NCBI GenBank assembly: GCA_024233835.1
Contig: JACKPC010000002.1
Coordinates: forward strand, 891,001-955,000
Length of the DNA: 64,000 nt
Direction: 5' to 3'
Source of the DNA: Leptospiraceae bacterium
GTDB taxonomy: Bacteria; Spirochaetota; Leptospiria; Leptospirales; Leptospiraceae
The notes under the pieces are model-generated. The model had not been told where the DNA came from and ran no database searches. It saw only the letters and a list, made by a program, of their open reading frames with translations. The translations under genes and the position numbers were made by a program. This document shows, piece by piece, positions 8,260 to 17,546 of the stretch. Position 1 is the stretch's first letter, and each line of letters starts with the position of its first letter.

Positions 8260-8771
8260 AGCCAATCGGGCCAGTTTTTTATTTCGATTATTCCTTTTTC
8301 GATACTCAATTCCCCTACAAACTTCTCAACAAATGGCACCAAAATTTCAGTTTCTCCATTCTGAATTAACAGTATTGGGTGAGCAGGATTATCCATAATA
8401 TCTGAAATTGTATATCCCGGTATTTCCTTATTGTCGTATGAAACTTTCAAACCAATAATTTGAAAAGAATAGTATTCCCCTTTTTTCAAAACCGGAACAT
8501 CTGCCTCCGGTAAAAAAACCTTCATACCTTTTAAGCTCTCAGCAGCTTCTCGGGTTTCAATTCCTTCAAAACGTACAATGCTGAATCCTGCCTTATTTCG
8601 TTTAGAAAGCAACCTGAATTTACGAAGGTTTACCCCTTCCTTCTGGCCGAGATAAACTGTTCCGGGAACTTTGTAAGTACGAAGTATTTCACCAGAATAA
8701 CGTGCTTTTATTTCTCCCTGTAAACCAAAAGCACTTCCTATTACAGCAACATGAATAAACTTTTCAGTCAA
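8256..8771 (-). CDS. rimM: 16S rRNA processing protein RimM
   Basis: RimM binds ribosomal protein S19 and assists 30S head maturation. The N-terminal beta-barrel opens with HVAVIGSAFGLQGEIKARY, the family hallmark, and the PRC-barrel half contains KGEYYSFQIIGLKV and the late ILVPFVEKFV element. The length of 171 residues is normal. Its start overlaps the KH-protein stop by 8 bases and its stop overlaps the trmD start by 4 bases, so translation of the three genes is probably coupled. Confidence 0.95.
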   Translation of the reverse strand: MTEKFIHVAVIGSAFGLQGEIKARYSGEILRTYKVPGTVYLGQKEGVNLRKFRLLSKRNKAGFSIVRFEGIETREAAESLKGMKVFLPEADVPVLKKGEYYSFQIIGLKVSYDNKEIPGYTISDIMDNPAHPILLIQNGETEILVPFVEKFVGELSIEKGIIEIKNWPDWL

Positions 8772-8994
8772 TTATTTCTAGAGTATAGGTTTTATCTTCT
8801 TTTGAAGTAGCAGCTGTTAACAATGTCCTGAGTGATCGGGCTATTCTACCATTTTTTCCAATCACCTTTCCAATATCCTCAGGTGCAACCCGAAGCTCGA
8901 GAATAGTTTCTTTATCTCCAGCAATTTCTTTCACTGAAATGGCTTCAGGTTTTTCAACAAGAAATGAAACAATATAGGTAACAAGAGATTCCAA
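8764..8994 (-). CDS. khpA: KH-domain RNA-binding protein (KhpA/YlqC family)
   Basis: The 76-residue product is a single KH domain. The RNA-contacting GxxG loop is in IGKVIGKNGRIARSLRTLL, and the protein begins with the family pattern MESLVTYIVSFLVEKPEAISV. In Gram-positive bacteria KhpA works with KhpB as an RNA chaperone. In this genome only the RNA-binding role can be inferred. It lies 2 bases downstream of rpsP and overlaps rimM, matching the usual position between these genes. Confidence 0.94.
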   Translation of the reverse strand: MESLVTYIVSFLVEKPEAISVKEIAGDKETILELRVAPEDIGKVIGKNGRIARSLRTLLTAATSKEDKTYTLEIID

Positions 8995-8996
8995 TC

Positions 8997-9272
8997 TTAT
9001 GCCTCAGCAGGTTTGTTTTCTAATTTCTTTAAAATCCCTGATTTTTTTAAAATATCTCGCACGGTACCGGTCGGCTGAGCTCCTTTTTTGAGCCAGGAAA
9101 TAGCTTTATTCTCATCCACAACAATCTGTTCTTTTGAAGATGTAGGATGATAGTGCCCAACGATTTCGATAAATCTTCCATCTCTGGGTGAAGTATTCTG
9201 CGCAGCCACTATCCTGTATTCGGGGTTATTTTTACAACCCATTCTTTGTAGTCTTAACTTAACCAATGGCAA
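8997..9272 (-). CDS. rpsP: 30S ribosomal protein S16
   Basis: Ribosomal protein S16 of the 30S body. The N-terminal MPLVKLRLQRMGCKNNPEYRIV and the RDGRFIEIVGHYHPT segment are diagnostic, and the final part reads WLKKGAQPTGTVRDILKKSG. At 91 residues it is complete. It opens the ribosomal part of the block. A promoter-like pair lies in the 56 bases separating it from rpe upstream. Confidence 0.97.
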   Translation of the reverse strand: MPLVKLRLQRMGCKNNPEYRIVAAQNTSPRDGRFIEIVGHYHPTSSKEQIVVDENKAISWLKKGAQPTGTVRDILKKSGILKKLENKPAEA

Positions 9273-9290
9273 ATCCTTTTATTTCAAAAT

Positions 9291-9318
9291 AGTATATGAG
9301 GTCAACTTTTACATCAAA
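9291..9318 (-). promoter_or_regulatory. candidate promoter of the rpsP-trmD-rplS block
   Basis: Read on the minus strand, TTTGAT (9313-9318) and TATACT (9291-9296) form a -35/-10 pair with a 16-base spacer. The -10 matches consensus well except one base; the -35 is weaker. Transcription would start about 10 bases before the rpsP start codon region. A second possible -35 (TTGACC) overlaps the spacer. Read-through from rpe is also possible. Confidence 0.45.
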
Positions 9319-9328
9319 TTGATAGGCT

Positions 9329-9973
9329 TTAATTTGTCAAGCTTTTCAGTTCAAGACCTACTCGGTTTACATCCCCTCCGGTAAATAGAGCCGAACCAGT
9401 AACACAAATGTCCACACCTATCTCAGAAAGCATACGAATATTTCCCGAGTTAACCCCTCCATCTACTTCTAAGAGTATCTCATATCCTTTTATCATTTCT
9501 TTAGCTTTTCGAATTTTCTGCATACCATTATGGGTAAACTTTTGTCCATAAAAACCGGGATCCACTGTCATAATAAGTAATAGATCAATATAAGGAAGTA
9601 CAAACTCAATAGATTCTAAAGGAGTGGAAGGATTGAGAGCTACTCCCGCTCGAATACCACGAGATCGTATATCTTCACACAAACGGACCATGAAATTTGT
9701 TGTTTCTGCATGAAAGGTTATTATTTCCGGCTTTAGATCGTAGTATTTAGGTACCTCTTTTTCCGGTGAATGCACCATTAGATGAACATCAAGAGGGATT
9801 TGGGTAAGCTTTGATACTTCTTTACAAAAAGCCTCTCCAAAACTTATTTGAGGAACAAAATTTCCATCCATTACATCAAGGTGAATATAATCAATCGACT
9901 CGTGGTTTAAGGACGGAAGAAGTCCTGACAAAGCTGTTAAAGGACTGGCCAGTATAGAAGCGGATAGTTTCAT
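9329..9973 (-). CDS. rpe: ribulose-phosphate 3-epimerase
   Basis: This pentose-phosphate enzyme interconverts ribulose 5-phosphate and xylulose 5-phosphate. It is a TIM barrel of 214 residues with the expected signatures: LSASILASPL at the N terminus, HLDVMDGNFVPQISFG (metal-binding His and catalytic Asp), LDVHLMV, VALNPSTPLE, MTVDPGFYGQKF and the phosphate-binding LEVDGGVN with CVTGSALF. All catalytic residues appear intact. It lies 56 bases upstream of rpsP in the same direction. Confidence 0.96.
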   Translation of the reverse strand: MKLSASILASPLTALSGLLPSLNHESIDYIHLDVMDGNFVPQISFGEAFCKEVSKLTQIPLDVHLMVHSPEKEVPKYYDLKPEIITFHAETTNFMVRLCEDIRSRGIRAGVALNPSTPLESIEFVLPYIDLLLIMTVDPGFYGQKFTHNGMQKIRKAKEMIKGYEILLEVDGGVNSGNIRMLSEIGVDICVTGSALFTGGDVNRVGLELKSLTN

Positions 9974-10018
9974 AATGAAGACAAGGCTTTTATGGCTTGC
10001 ATTTGTAGCAAGCTTTTT

Positions 10019-11152
10019 TCATAGATTAAACTTCTTGTATAAACCAAATGAAATGCTCAGAAAGATAAAGGGGGTCGTCCAGACCGCTACAAAAGGTGGC
10101 ACTGCTGAGCTTTCTCCGAGAGATCTTCCGGTAGAATACATAATATAGTATAATAAAACAACCGCAATAGTTAGCCCTAGGGAAGCCACTCCCGCTGATT
10201 TTCGAGTAAATGAACCGGCAATTGCACCAATTATCACCACAATTAAATTCATAATAGGTACAGCAAAAATAGAATGTCTCTCTACCTCCAAATCCGCATA
10301 AGGCATTCCTTTCCCGGCTCTCACTTCCATTTCGTCACTCAAATCGGTGAAATTCATTTCTTCAACTTTTTTAATCGGCTTTGCGAAATATTCTGCGTCT
10401 TCAGGAAAAGTATATTCCTTTTCTTTAATCTTATTATATGCCTTCAATTCTAAGGTATCAGTGAAAATTATTTCTTCGATTTCTTTCAATTTCCAATTTT
10501 TTTTCTCCGGCTGATAGGAGGCTGTCTGGGCTGAAATTATATATTCAGGATGATTTTTCTCTCGAATTCGAATATAATTGAAACCACCCCTGACCGATTT
10601 TGTTCCAGGATCATACCAATAAATGTAATAAAATCCTTCTTTTCCTTTTATATGAACCTGATAAACCAGATCTGTTTTTGTTCCTACCCCCTTTTTTATA
10701 ATGGAATGCTCATAAGCCGCAAGAGAATTCGCTTTTCGAACCAGGTACTCATTGAGAAAAAAAACCAAAAACCACATCAAAATACCAAAAAAAATCAGAG
10801 GAGCAATGGTGCGATAAAAGGATACACCGGCAGCCATAATAGAAACCAGTTCCTTGTTAGCACTGAACTGTCCGACCACAAAGCAAACAGAAAACATCAG
10901 TGCAGGAGGCACCACCATTAATATCACTCTCGGAAGACTATAGAGTAAAAAAAGGTATACGTGAATTTTAGGTTCTTTGGAAGCATTAAAATCCTTCATA
11001 TTATCCATTACCACAGAAATTAACAGGATCCCGGAAAGCATTACAAGGGTACCAAAAAAAGTTCTTAAAAATTCTGAAAACAAATATCGATCCAATATTC
11101 GTAAGCGATAGAATGGGTTAAGCTTCAGAAAAATAGACATATACCCGTCCAT
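10019..11152 (-). CDS. LptF/LptG family LPS export permease
   Basis: The 377-residue product has the YjgP/YjgQ architecture: three N-terminal transmembrane helices (about 20-130), a periplasmic beta-jellyroll domain (130-290), and three C-terminal helices (290-375). The opening RILDRYLFSEFLRTFFGTLVML and the LLYSLPRVILMVVPPALMFSVCF stretch are typical, as is IFAVPIMNLIVVIIGA. LptF and LptG form the inner-membrane part of the Lpt machine that extracts LPS. No second permease or LptB is adjacent, so I cannot say F or G with certainty; LptG is a slight preference. It is 45 bases upstream of rpe. Confidence 0.87.
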   Translation of the reverse strand: MDGYMSIFLKLNPFYRLRILDRYLFSEFLRTFFGTLVMLSGILLISVVMDNMKDFNASKEPKIHVYLFLLYSLPRVILMVVPPALMFSVCFVVGQFSANKELVSIMAAGVSFYRTIAPLIFFGILMWFLVFFLNEYLVRKANSLAAYEHSIIKKGVGTKTDLVYQVHIKGKEGFYYIYWYDPGTKSVRGGFNYIRIREKNHPEYIISAQTASYQPEKKNWKLKEIEEIIFTDTLELKAYNKIKEKEYTFPEDAEYFAKPIKKVEEMNFTDLSDEMEVRAGKGMPYADLEVERHSIFAVPIMNLIVVIIGAIAGSFTRKSAGVASLGLTIAVVLLYYIMYSTGRSLGESSAVPPFVAVWTTPFIFLSISFGLYKKFNL

Positions 11153-11250
11153 TCTGGAAAGTTATTAGATTTATAAAAGAGTTTTTTATTGAACTTAGCT
11201 TCTACGATATTTTTACTGGAAAAAAAAATATCAGAAAGCACTGTTGTATT

Positions 11251-12363
11251 ATGCAACCGGAAGTTTTGATTATTGATGATTTACAGGAAGTCTGTATGTC
11301 TATCCAAACCATTCTAAAACATACCGGAATTTTATCGAAATACTTTACCAATCCTGAAGAAGGTTTAATGTATTTTAAACAGGAAAAGAATCCAATTGTA
11401 TTTCTGGACGTAAAATTACCGGGTAGAAGTGGTATCGAAATTCTAAAAGAAATGAAATCGATTTCTCCACATTCACAAATTATAATGATAACAGCCATTC
11501 GAGATATTGAGCCCGTAATCCATAGCCTTCAATATCGAGCCAATGACTTTTTATTAAAACCCTTCTCTGTTGAAACGGTTCGTATTGCTGTTGATAGGGC
11601 TCTCGAATATTACAAACTACAGAGAGAAAAAGAAGCTTACAGGCAGGCTATAGAAACCGATTTACGTTTTACAGCAAAAATTCAAAGAAAGTTTGTTTCA
11701 CCTGAATTAGAACAAGAAAATAAACTTTTTCATATCCATTCAACTTCAGAAGTCAGTACAGATTTTTATCATTTTTTTCCTTTGGATGATGATAAAGAAC
11801 TTCTGTTTTTTGGAGATATAGAAGGAAAAGGTATCTCCTGTGGTTTTTTAGCCCTGATAACAATTCAGTTTATTCAATGCTCGGTTAATAAAGATATTGA
11901 TTCTAATCAAATTTTATATGAATTGAATAATCAATTCATATATGAGTTTGGAAGTCATACCCTTTTAGCTTCCTGCATTGTTGTTGATAAAAATAAGAAG
12001 ACACTCACCTTTTCTCCTGGAGGAATGCCCTCTCCTATTCTTTATTCAGTAGAAACTTTTAAAATTATAAATCCAATAGAAAATCAGGTTATTGGAACAC
12101 TACCAAATTTACAATTTGAACAACAGACTTATCTTTACAAACCGGGAGATTGTCTGTTTTTATATAGTAATGGTTTTTGTGAATCTCCCGATTTTCCCAA
12201 AGACAGTCAATTTCATACTCTTATTAAATCTCTTGGACAACATTTTTCCTCTAAGAAAGAACTCAAAAATACTAAGACAATCATGGAGGAATATATCAAT
12301 AATCTACTAGAAGAAAATCTAATTTTTGATGATCTTTCCTATTTATTCTGGCAACTTGAGTGA
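11251..12363 (+). CDS. response regulator with SpoIIE/RsbU-type phosphatase domain
   Basis: The protein has 370 residues. An N-terminal receiver domain (1-120) has IIDD, the phosphoacceptor in FLDVKLPG, ITA and LLKPF all in place. A short helical linker leads to a PP2C-like domain (150-370) with the metal-binding segments TDFYHFFPLDDD, GDIEGKG and the final FDDLSYLFW. The common EVGGD motif reads EVSTD here, a divergence that keeps the Asp. Such proteins dephosphorylate anti-sigma-factor antagonists in partner-switching pathways. No antagonist or anti-sigma gene is adjacent, so its target is unknown. Its 3' end overlaps the convergent membrane-protein gene by 21 bases. Confidence 0.85.
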   Translation: MQPEVLIIDDLQEVCMSIQTILKHTGILSKYFTNPEEGLMYFKQEKNPIVFLDVKLPGRSGIEILKEMKSISPHSQIIMITAIRDIEPVIHSLQYRANDFLLKPFSVETVRIAVDRALEYYKLQREKEAYRQAIETDLRFTAKIQRKFVSPELEQENKLFHIHSTSEVSTDFYHFFPLDDDKELLFFGDIEGKGISCGFLALITIQFIQCSVNKDIDSNQILYELNNQFIYEFGSHTLLASCIVVDKNKKTLTFSPGGMPSPILYSVETFKIINPIENQVIGTLPNLQFEQQTYLYKPGDCLFLYSNGFCESPDFPKDSQFHTLIKSLGQHFSSKKELKNTKTIMEEYINNLLEENLIFDDLSYLFWQLE

Positions 12364-13929
12364 GAGAAAAGCAGAATAGTATTTATAAAATTCTTTATAA
12401 TATTCTTTTTTCCATTCCCTTATATTCTGTCCCGGCATAGAATCCAATTTATTCTTCAAGGAAATATTTTCCTCCAATAACTTCCCTTTCTCCGGAGTAT
12501 TTGATTTTTCTAACATTTTAAATGATTTGTATAATAGGTAATCCATTTTTAGAAAATATTTCCTTTGCTCTGCTGAGTGAGCTAAGACAAGCATTCTGTT
12601 TTTTTTATTATAGTCCCCGACTAGCTGGTAAATATTCTGAAGCCTTTCTTCGTCTTTTTTACTCCTTTCGGATAAGCTATATAAATTAGAAAAAAATACC
12701 AATAAAGAGAAAACGGTGAGAGGTAAAACTACATTTCTTGTAATAACAGCTTCTTTATAAAGTAAAACACTCAGAAAAGATAAGGGCAACCAGTAAATAG
12801 ACATGAGATCCCAATCAGCCGGAAAACCCAGCATAGGATTATGGATAAAGGCATGAAGAAGATACCCATAGAAAATAAGTAGAATAAATTTTTCTGCTGT
12901 AGATGTTTTAAACTTTTTCCAGAACTCTCTCCTGAAAAACAGGGTATATAAGAATATTAATAAAGGAACAAAGGCAGTAAAAAAAAGAACCGAAAGAATT
13001 TCATAAATGTGATTGGCAGATACCAATCGTTTTAGAGGATAAAAAGGTGGAGATGCAATATGAGAATCACTCAAGTCCAATCTGGTATCTGAAAAACATA
13101 AAAAATAGATATAGACCGGCAAAATAATGATCAAAGCTGTTATCAAAGAGAAAAAAGCATTTTTTAAGAAACTGCGAAGATCTTTAGAAACTTTATAGGT
13201 TATAAATACTAAGGCAGGTAAAAGATAGCCACTAAGTAAATGAAATAAAGCCGCCAGGGAAGATAAGGCCGCTATCGGCAATAAAATATGAAGAGGCTTT
13301 TTATTTTCTTTTATTCCCATATACCCCCATATCATAATAGATAAAATAATTGTTGTACTAATCGTATAATTTTCCATATAGGAAAAAAATAAAAACATTC
13401 CTCCGCTACTCAAAATAAGCAAAAAAGCTTCTTTCGGTATTTGATATTTTTTAAAAAAGTAATATAATAAAGACAGAGAAAAAAAACCGGAAAAAAGGCT
13501 GGTAAATCGATAGGCCAGTTCCGGATCCTGAAAAACATTTCGGTATAAATAAGAATGGACTAAGGTTGATAGGATCTCATCTGCACTAAGTTGGTATCCT
13601 AAAACAGAACTTTCTAAGGCAAGCATTTCTCTCAGTAAAAGACCATCTCCTAAATTAAGAGCTTTTACAGACAACAAATACATGGCGATTATGTAAGTGC
13701 TTAAAAAAAGGAAAAAGTAATACTGATTTTCTTTTTTAAATAAACCTTCTTCAAAAAAACGGAATATCCAGGAAAGTAAAAATATAAAAACAAAAGCACC
13801 TGCAAGAATATAAAAAGCCGGAACAGGCATAAAAACATACCAGCTCCTGGAACTTAATGAAAAGAGAATATAGATTAAAAAATAGAAACCTGCAAAAACA
13901 AATGCTTTCTGATATTTTAGAAATTTCAA
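12343..13929 (-). CDS. polytopic membrane protein, possible GT-C glycosyltransferase
   Basis: The 528-residue product has roughly a dozen hydrophobic helices. After the second or third helix there is a LNLGDGLLLREMLALESS loop. A loop with an acidic motif between early helices is typical of GT-C membrane glycosyltransferases. Later helices include a WDLMSIYWLPL segment, and the C terminus is a soluble Lys-rich tail of about 100 residues. I infer a lipid-linked-sugar transferase or related envelope protein; no specific family is secure. It converges on the phosphatase gene with a 21-base overlap. Confidence 0.5.
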   Translation of the reverse strand: MKFLKYQKAFVFAGFYFLIYILFSLSSRSWYVFMPVPAFYILAGAFVFIFLLSWIFRFFEEGLFKKENQYYFFLFLSTYIIAMYLLSVKALNLGDGLLLREMLALESSVLGYQLSADEILSTLVHSYLYRNVFQDPELAYRFTSLFSGFFSLSLLYYFFKKYQIPKEAFLLILSSGGMFLFFSYMENYTISTTIILSIMIWGYMGIKENKKPLHILLPIAALSSLAALFHLLSGYLLPALVFITYKVSKDLRSFLKNAFFSLITALIIILPVYIYFLCFSDTRLDLSDSHIASPPFYPLKRLVSANHIYEILSVLFFTAFVPLLIFLYTLFFRREFWKKFKTSTAEKFILLIFYGYLLHAFIHNPMLGFPADWDLMSIYWLPLSFLSVLLYKEAVITRNVVLPLTVFSLLVFFSNLYSLSERSKKDEERLQNIYQLVGDYNKKNRMLVLAHSAEQRKYFLKMDYLLYKSFKMLEKSNTPEKGKLLEENISLKNKLDSMPGQNIREWKKEYYKEFYKYYSAFLSLKLPE

Positions 13930-13965
13930 CTTTAGTTCCTTGTAATATAATTTTGTCTATGAAAT

Positions 13966-13994
13966 TAAAAAAAGCGAGAAATGAATTCTCGCTT
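13966..13994 (-). terminator. rho-independent terminator after the quinone oxidoreductase gene
   Basis: A perfect 9-bp stem (13972-13980 with 13986-13994, loop of five) is followed, in the minus direction, by a run of seven T. It sits 27 bases past the end of the oxidoreductase gene and before the start of the membrane-protein gene, separating the two transcripts. Confidence 0.85.
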
Positions 13995-14020
13995 CTTAAA
14001 GTTTGAGTTCCGGCAATACT

Positions 14021-14995
14021 CTATTCCGGTTTTGCAATAATTTTTCCATGCGTTTTCCGTTCTCCGATCTCTTCCAGGGCAGAAGGTATATCGGAAAATG
14101 GAACCGTTTTTTGTATAATCGGTTTTATCTTACCTTTTTCATACCAGGCAAGAATATCTTCCACACACTTGCGAATTTTATCAGGATGATCTTTCTGATA
14201 GAGATTCCAGTGAAGTCCAACAATACTGATGTTGTTTAAAAGGACGAGGTTAGCCGGGATCTGAGTAATCGTTCCGCTGGTAAAACCGACCACAACCAAT
14301 CGTCCTTCAAACTTCATACACTTTAAAGATTTTAAAAGTGTATCTCCTCCTACCGGATCAATCACCACATCTGCTCCGCCCATTTCTTTTCGAACAGTTT
14401 TGTCCCAGTGCTGGTTTTCTCTATAGTTGATAACCTCATCTGCACCACAGGATTTGGCAATCGCAATTTTCTCCTCAGAACCAACAGTAGCAATTACCTT
14501 AGCTCCTATAGCCTTTCCTATCTGTATGGCAGAAGTTCCGATTCCCCCTGCACCGGCATGAACAAGCATAGTTTCCCCTTCTTTTAACTCGGCTCGACGA
14601 ACCACCCCAAAATAGGATGATTGATACGTTACGGTTATACCGGCTGCTTCTTCATAACTCATTGAGTCCGGAATATTATATACGTCGGTTACAGGAGCTT
14701 TTACTTTATTGGAATAACCACCTAACCAACATAAAACCGCAACTCTGTCACCCACCTTTTTATTGCTTACACCAGGTCCCACAGCACTCACAACGCCTGC
14801 TACCTCGACACCGGGGATAAAAGGTCTCGGAGGTCGCACCTGATATTTACCGGCAATAAACAGGATATCGGGAAAGTTTAAACCAATCGCGTGAATGTCA
14901 ACTAAAACTTCACCTTCACCGGGAACCGGATCGGGAAGTTCTTTTACTTCCATCTCCCGTGGAGTACACCACTTATTTACAACATAAGCTTTCAT
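14021..14995 (-). CDS. NADPH:quinone oxidoreductase family protein (MDR superfamily)
   Basis: A 324-residue medium-chain dehydrogenase/reductase of the zinc-free quinone oxidoreductase type. The GroES-like N-terminal half contains VDIHAIGLNFPDILFIAGKY and PFIPGVEVAGVV. The Rossmann half has HAGAGGIGTSAIQIGKAIGAKVIATVGS and the DEVINYRE motif after the first strand pair, then VVIDPVGGDTLLKSL. The structural-zinc cysteine cluster is absent, as expected for this subgroup. It probably reduces quinones or enoyl/enone compounds with NADPH. It appears to be a single-gene transcript ending at a strong hairpin. Confidence 0.9.
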   Translation of the reverse strand: MKAYVVNKWCTPREMEVKELPDPVPGEGEVLVDIHAIGLNFPDILFIAGKYQVRPPRPFIPGVEVAGVVSAVGPGVSNKKVGDRVAVLCWLGGYSNKVKAPVTDVYNIPDSMSYEEAAGITVTYQSSYFGVVRRAELKEGETMLVHAGAGGIGTSAIQIGKAIGAKVIATVGSEEKIAIAKSCGADEVINYRENQHWDKTVRKEMGGADVVIDPVGGDTLLKSLKCMKFEGRLVVVGFTSGTITQIPANLVLLNNISIVGLHWNLYQKDHPDKIRKCVEDILAWYEKGKIKPIIQKTVPFSDIPSALEEIGERKTHGKIIAKPE

Positions 14996-15045
14996 ATTCC
15001 TGAATTTAAAAAAGACCCGATGTTTTTCAAGCGATTTATTATGAC

Positions 15046-16134
15046 TTAATCATAAAATCCTTCTGTTGCATCTTCCACATAGTCTTCGAGTTTAGAATTA
15101 CTGGAATTATCCAAAACAATCATCGTATAGCCATCCTCAAGATCCCGTCCAAAATAGGTTTGGAACCCCGTCCAGGAACCACTATGCTCAACAAAGCTTC
15201 CACTCGGATAAAGCATCCAGCCATAACCATAATAACTTTTTTTTCTCCCGGTTTTGCCCGGACGATAGGCTTCTTCGGTCATTTTTTTTGAAATTAGCTT
15301 ATAGTTTCTCATTGCCATATCAAATTTTAAAAGATCATCTACCGTACTACATATATTTCCATCTCCTGTTATTCCATCGAGATACTCTATATTATTTTCT
15401 TTATATTTTTTACCGCGTTTTTTAAAACCGATGGTTTTGTCCGGATGCTGTTTCACATCTGTTGTACAGGTATAAGTTCTATCCATATTTAAGGGTTTTA
15501 ATATATTCTCATCTATAAATGAATGATAGCTTTGTCCGGATACTTTTTGAATGATAGAGGAAAGGAATACATAACCGGTATTACTGTATTCGTGTTTGCT
15601 TCCGGGTTTAAATCTCAAGGCTGGTCTATATTTTTTAAATAATTCATATACATCTTCATTTTTTACAATTTTTTTGTTTCCTAAGTATTTATCACATAAA
15701 CTCATATAATCAGCGAGCCCGGAAGTATGTTGAAGTAAATGCTTAATCGTAACGGCATCTGCTTTTATACCGGGTAAATATTTTACAATGGGGTCTTCAA
15801 GACTTAAGGTTCCTTTTTTTTCCAAAAGTAAAATAGCTGTAGCTGTAATAGGTTTACTCACAGAAGCCAGGTTAAAAATCGAGTCTGTTTTCATCTTTTG
15901 ATTTGTTTTATAATTCGCAATACCATAAGCCTGTCGATATAAAACTTTACCATTTTTTGCAACAAGCACCGTTCCGTTAAATTTACCTTTATCGGCCAGT
16001 TTACTAAAGGTTTTTTCAAACTGTAGGGCAAGACCCGAATTTGCTTTTACGGATTGGGAAAAAACCTGATTCGAAAACAAGAATAAAAAGGAAGCAGAAC
16101 TCATCATTATAGAAATCCATTTTGTATTCATCAT
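15046..16134 (-). CDS. secreted beta-lactamase-fold serine hydrolase
   Basis: The 362-residue protein has an N-terminal signal segment (about 5-26). The class C beta-lactamase/esterase fold carries the catalytic SxxK in ASVSKPIT, the YxN motif in YSNTGY, and a late HSGSWTG box replacing KTG. These three motifs define the serine beta-lactamase superfamily, which includes DD-peptidases, esterases and D-aminopeptidases. Nothing in the sequence singles out a substrate. The closest use I can infer is peptidoglycan- or ester-directed hydrolysis in the periplasm. It stands alone between a quinone reductase and a divergent lipoprotein. Confidence 0.87.
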   Translation of the reverse strand: MMNTKWISIMMSSASFLFLFSNQVFSQSVKANSGLALQFEKTFSKLADKGKFNGTVLVAKNGKVLYRQAYGIANYKTNQKMKTDSIFNLASVSKPITATAILLLEKKGTLSLEDPIVKYLPGIKADAVTIKHLLQHTSGLADYMSLCDKYLGNKKIVKNEDVYELFKKYRPALRFKPGSKHEYSNTGYVFLSSIIQKVSGQSYHSFIDENILKPLNMDRTYTCTTDVKQHPDKTIGFKKRGKKYKENNIEYLDGITGDGNICSTVDDLLKFDMAMRNYKLISKKMTEEAYRPGKTGRKKSYYGYGWMLYPSGSFVEHSGSWTGFQTYFGRDLEDGYTMIVLDNSSNSKLEDYVEDATEGFYD

Positions 16135-16261
16135 ATTGAAATTTTATAAATAAAGAAAAGATGAGAGCAAGTCATTTTTTATGTATCTGAAAAATCGAAA
16201 ACTCTCTTTACAAGCATCCTAAAGATGAAAACATATCTCAAAACCATCTTTTGGAGTTAGT

Positions 16262-17092
16262 ATGAGAAAGTTTTCTTTACTTTTCACAGTGCTCTTTGTA
16301 TTTTCGCACTTATCTTGCCAACTATTACAAGATAAGTTAGCCACTTATGCACCGGATATTTCCTTTAGTTCTGCAAATATTAAAGGCATAGACATGTCGG
16401 GAGTAGATCTTGACTTTTCTTTTCTTGCAAAAAATAAAGTTCCGATTCCTATAAACTTTGCAAGTGTTGCCTCAAAAATTTATGTAGATGGAGTTAAACT
16501 ATTCGATGCCAACGTCCCAAAAGGAATAAAACTTCCGGCCAGTGGTAGCTCAAATTTTACTGTTTCCCAGAGAATAGAATTTAAAAGTATAACAAAAGAT
16601 CTATTAGAGCTTTTCAAAAAGGATTCAATAAACGTAAAAGTAGATGGAACATCCAAATTTGCCATGGGACAATTCGGTAATGCTGATGTACCATTCAATG
16701 CTTCTCATGTAGTTCCGGTCCCCAAACTACCGGAAATTAAATTTGGATCACTGGATTATAAAAATATCAACAAAAGCTTAACGAATCCCAGTGCCTTATT
16801 TGAATTAAAATTTTCTATTAAAAATCCGAATGCTTTCGGTTTAGATATGAACTTTTTAAAATATTCTTTTACAGCTGAAAATCGCAATTTAATTTCCGGA
16901 CAGGCACCCTCTCTTTCCCTGGCTTCAAAAGCAGAGAAAAGCTATTCAATCCCGGTAAAAATTGAAGGACAGGACATCATCAGTCTGGTTCCCAAGTTAA
17001 AAGATTTCTCTAACTTGAAATATCAATTTAAGAGTAACATGAATTTAAATGCAGGAAAAATTCCCTTCGATATGCCTTACACATATCCATAA
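16262..17092 (+). CDS. lipoprotein with LEA type 2 domains
   Basis: The 276-residue product begins with a short signal peptide and a lipobox ending LSCQ, so Cys19 is the likely lipidated residue. The rest resembles two LEA-type-2 (WHy-like) beta-sandwich domains. The first covers about 30-145, with DVDLDFSF-like strands and KNKVPIPINFASVASKIYVDG. The second covers 155-275, with FSIKNPNAFGLDMNFLKYSF. These domains are known in stress proteins of plants and bacteria and in envelope proteins. I infer an envelope lipoprotein of unknown role. A hairpin follows the stop. Confidence 0.78.
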   Translation: MRKFSLLFTVLFVFSHLSCQLLQDKLATYAPDISFSSANIKGIDMSGVDLDFSFLAKNKVPIPINFASVASKIYVDGVKLFDANVPKGIKLPASGSSNFTVSQRIEFKSITKDLLELFKKDSINVKVDGTSKFAMGQFGNADVPFNASHVVPVPKLPEIKFGSLDYKNINKSLTNPSALFELKFSIKNPNAFGLDMNFLKYSFTAENRNLISGQAPSLSLASKAEKSYSIPVKIEGQDIISLVPKLKDFSNLKYQFKSNMNLNAGKIPFDMPYTYP

Positions 17093-17100
17093 TCAGAAGA

Positions 17101-17121
17101 AGCGAGCCTTCTATGGCTCGC
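17101..17121. terminator. hairpin between convergent genes
   Basis: A perfect 7-bp GC-rich stem (GCGAGCC with GGCTCGC, loop of six) lies just after the LEA-type lipoprotein gene and 12 bases from the end of the convergent thioesterase gene. No long T-run follows on either strand, so termination is plausible but not certain. Confidence 0.5.
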
Positions 17122-17132
17122 CCACAAAAATC

Positions 17133-17546
17133 CTACTTTATTAACTGCCGTAAACTATCCGGAATGCGACAGGGCTTCCCTTTTACAAAATCGACCCAGA
17201 CAAAATCTGCTGTACAATAAATCACACACTCATTTTTCTGATTCCACATAGAGCAAAGCATAGAAAAACCCCTGCTATTTACAGAATCCAGCTTTAAAGT
17301 AATCTCCAAATTCTCCGGGTAAAAAACTTGCTTACGGTAAAGAGTTTCAAGACGGGTAAGAACCATCCCTTCTTTGGGACTCACAAAACTATCTTTGTTC
17401 CAGATTTCTTTATCTGTAAAAAACTTTGCCCTGGCAGTCTCAAAATATCTTAAATAAGCCACGTTATTCACGTGGCCAAAAGCATCCAGATCACCCCAGG
17501 CTACTTCATGATGAGTCGAATAATCATATTTTTTATATTCCGGCAT
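17133..17546 (-). CDS. acyl-CoA thioesterase of the 4HBT hot-dog family
   Basis: The 137-residue product is a single hot-dog domain. The family motif WGDLDAFGHVNNVAYLRYFE contains the catalytic-region Asp and the HVNN helix start. It is followed by the expected strand pattern, ending TADFVWVDFVKGKPCRIP. Such enzymes (YbgC/4-hydroxybenzoyl-CoA thioesterase type) hydrolyse acyl-CoA thioesters. The gene begins immediately at the end of pgsW (no gap), so it is probably translated from the poly-gamma-glutamate transcript, although no mechanistic link is known. Confidence 0.87.
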   Translation of the reverse strand: MPEYKKYDYSTHHEVAWGDLDAFGHVNNVAYLRYFETARAKFFTDKEIWNKDSFVSPKEGMVLTRLETLYRKQVFYPENLEITLKLDSVNSRGFSMLCSMWNQKNECVIYCTADFVWVDFVKGKPCRIPDSLRQLIK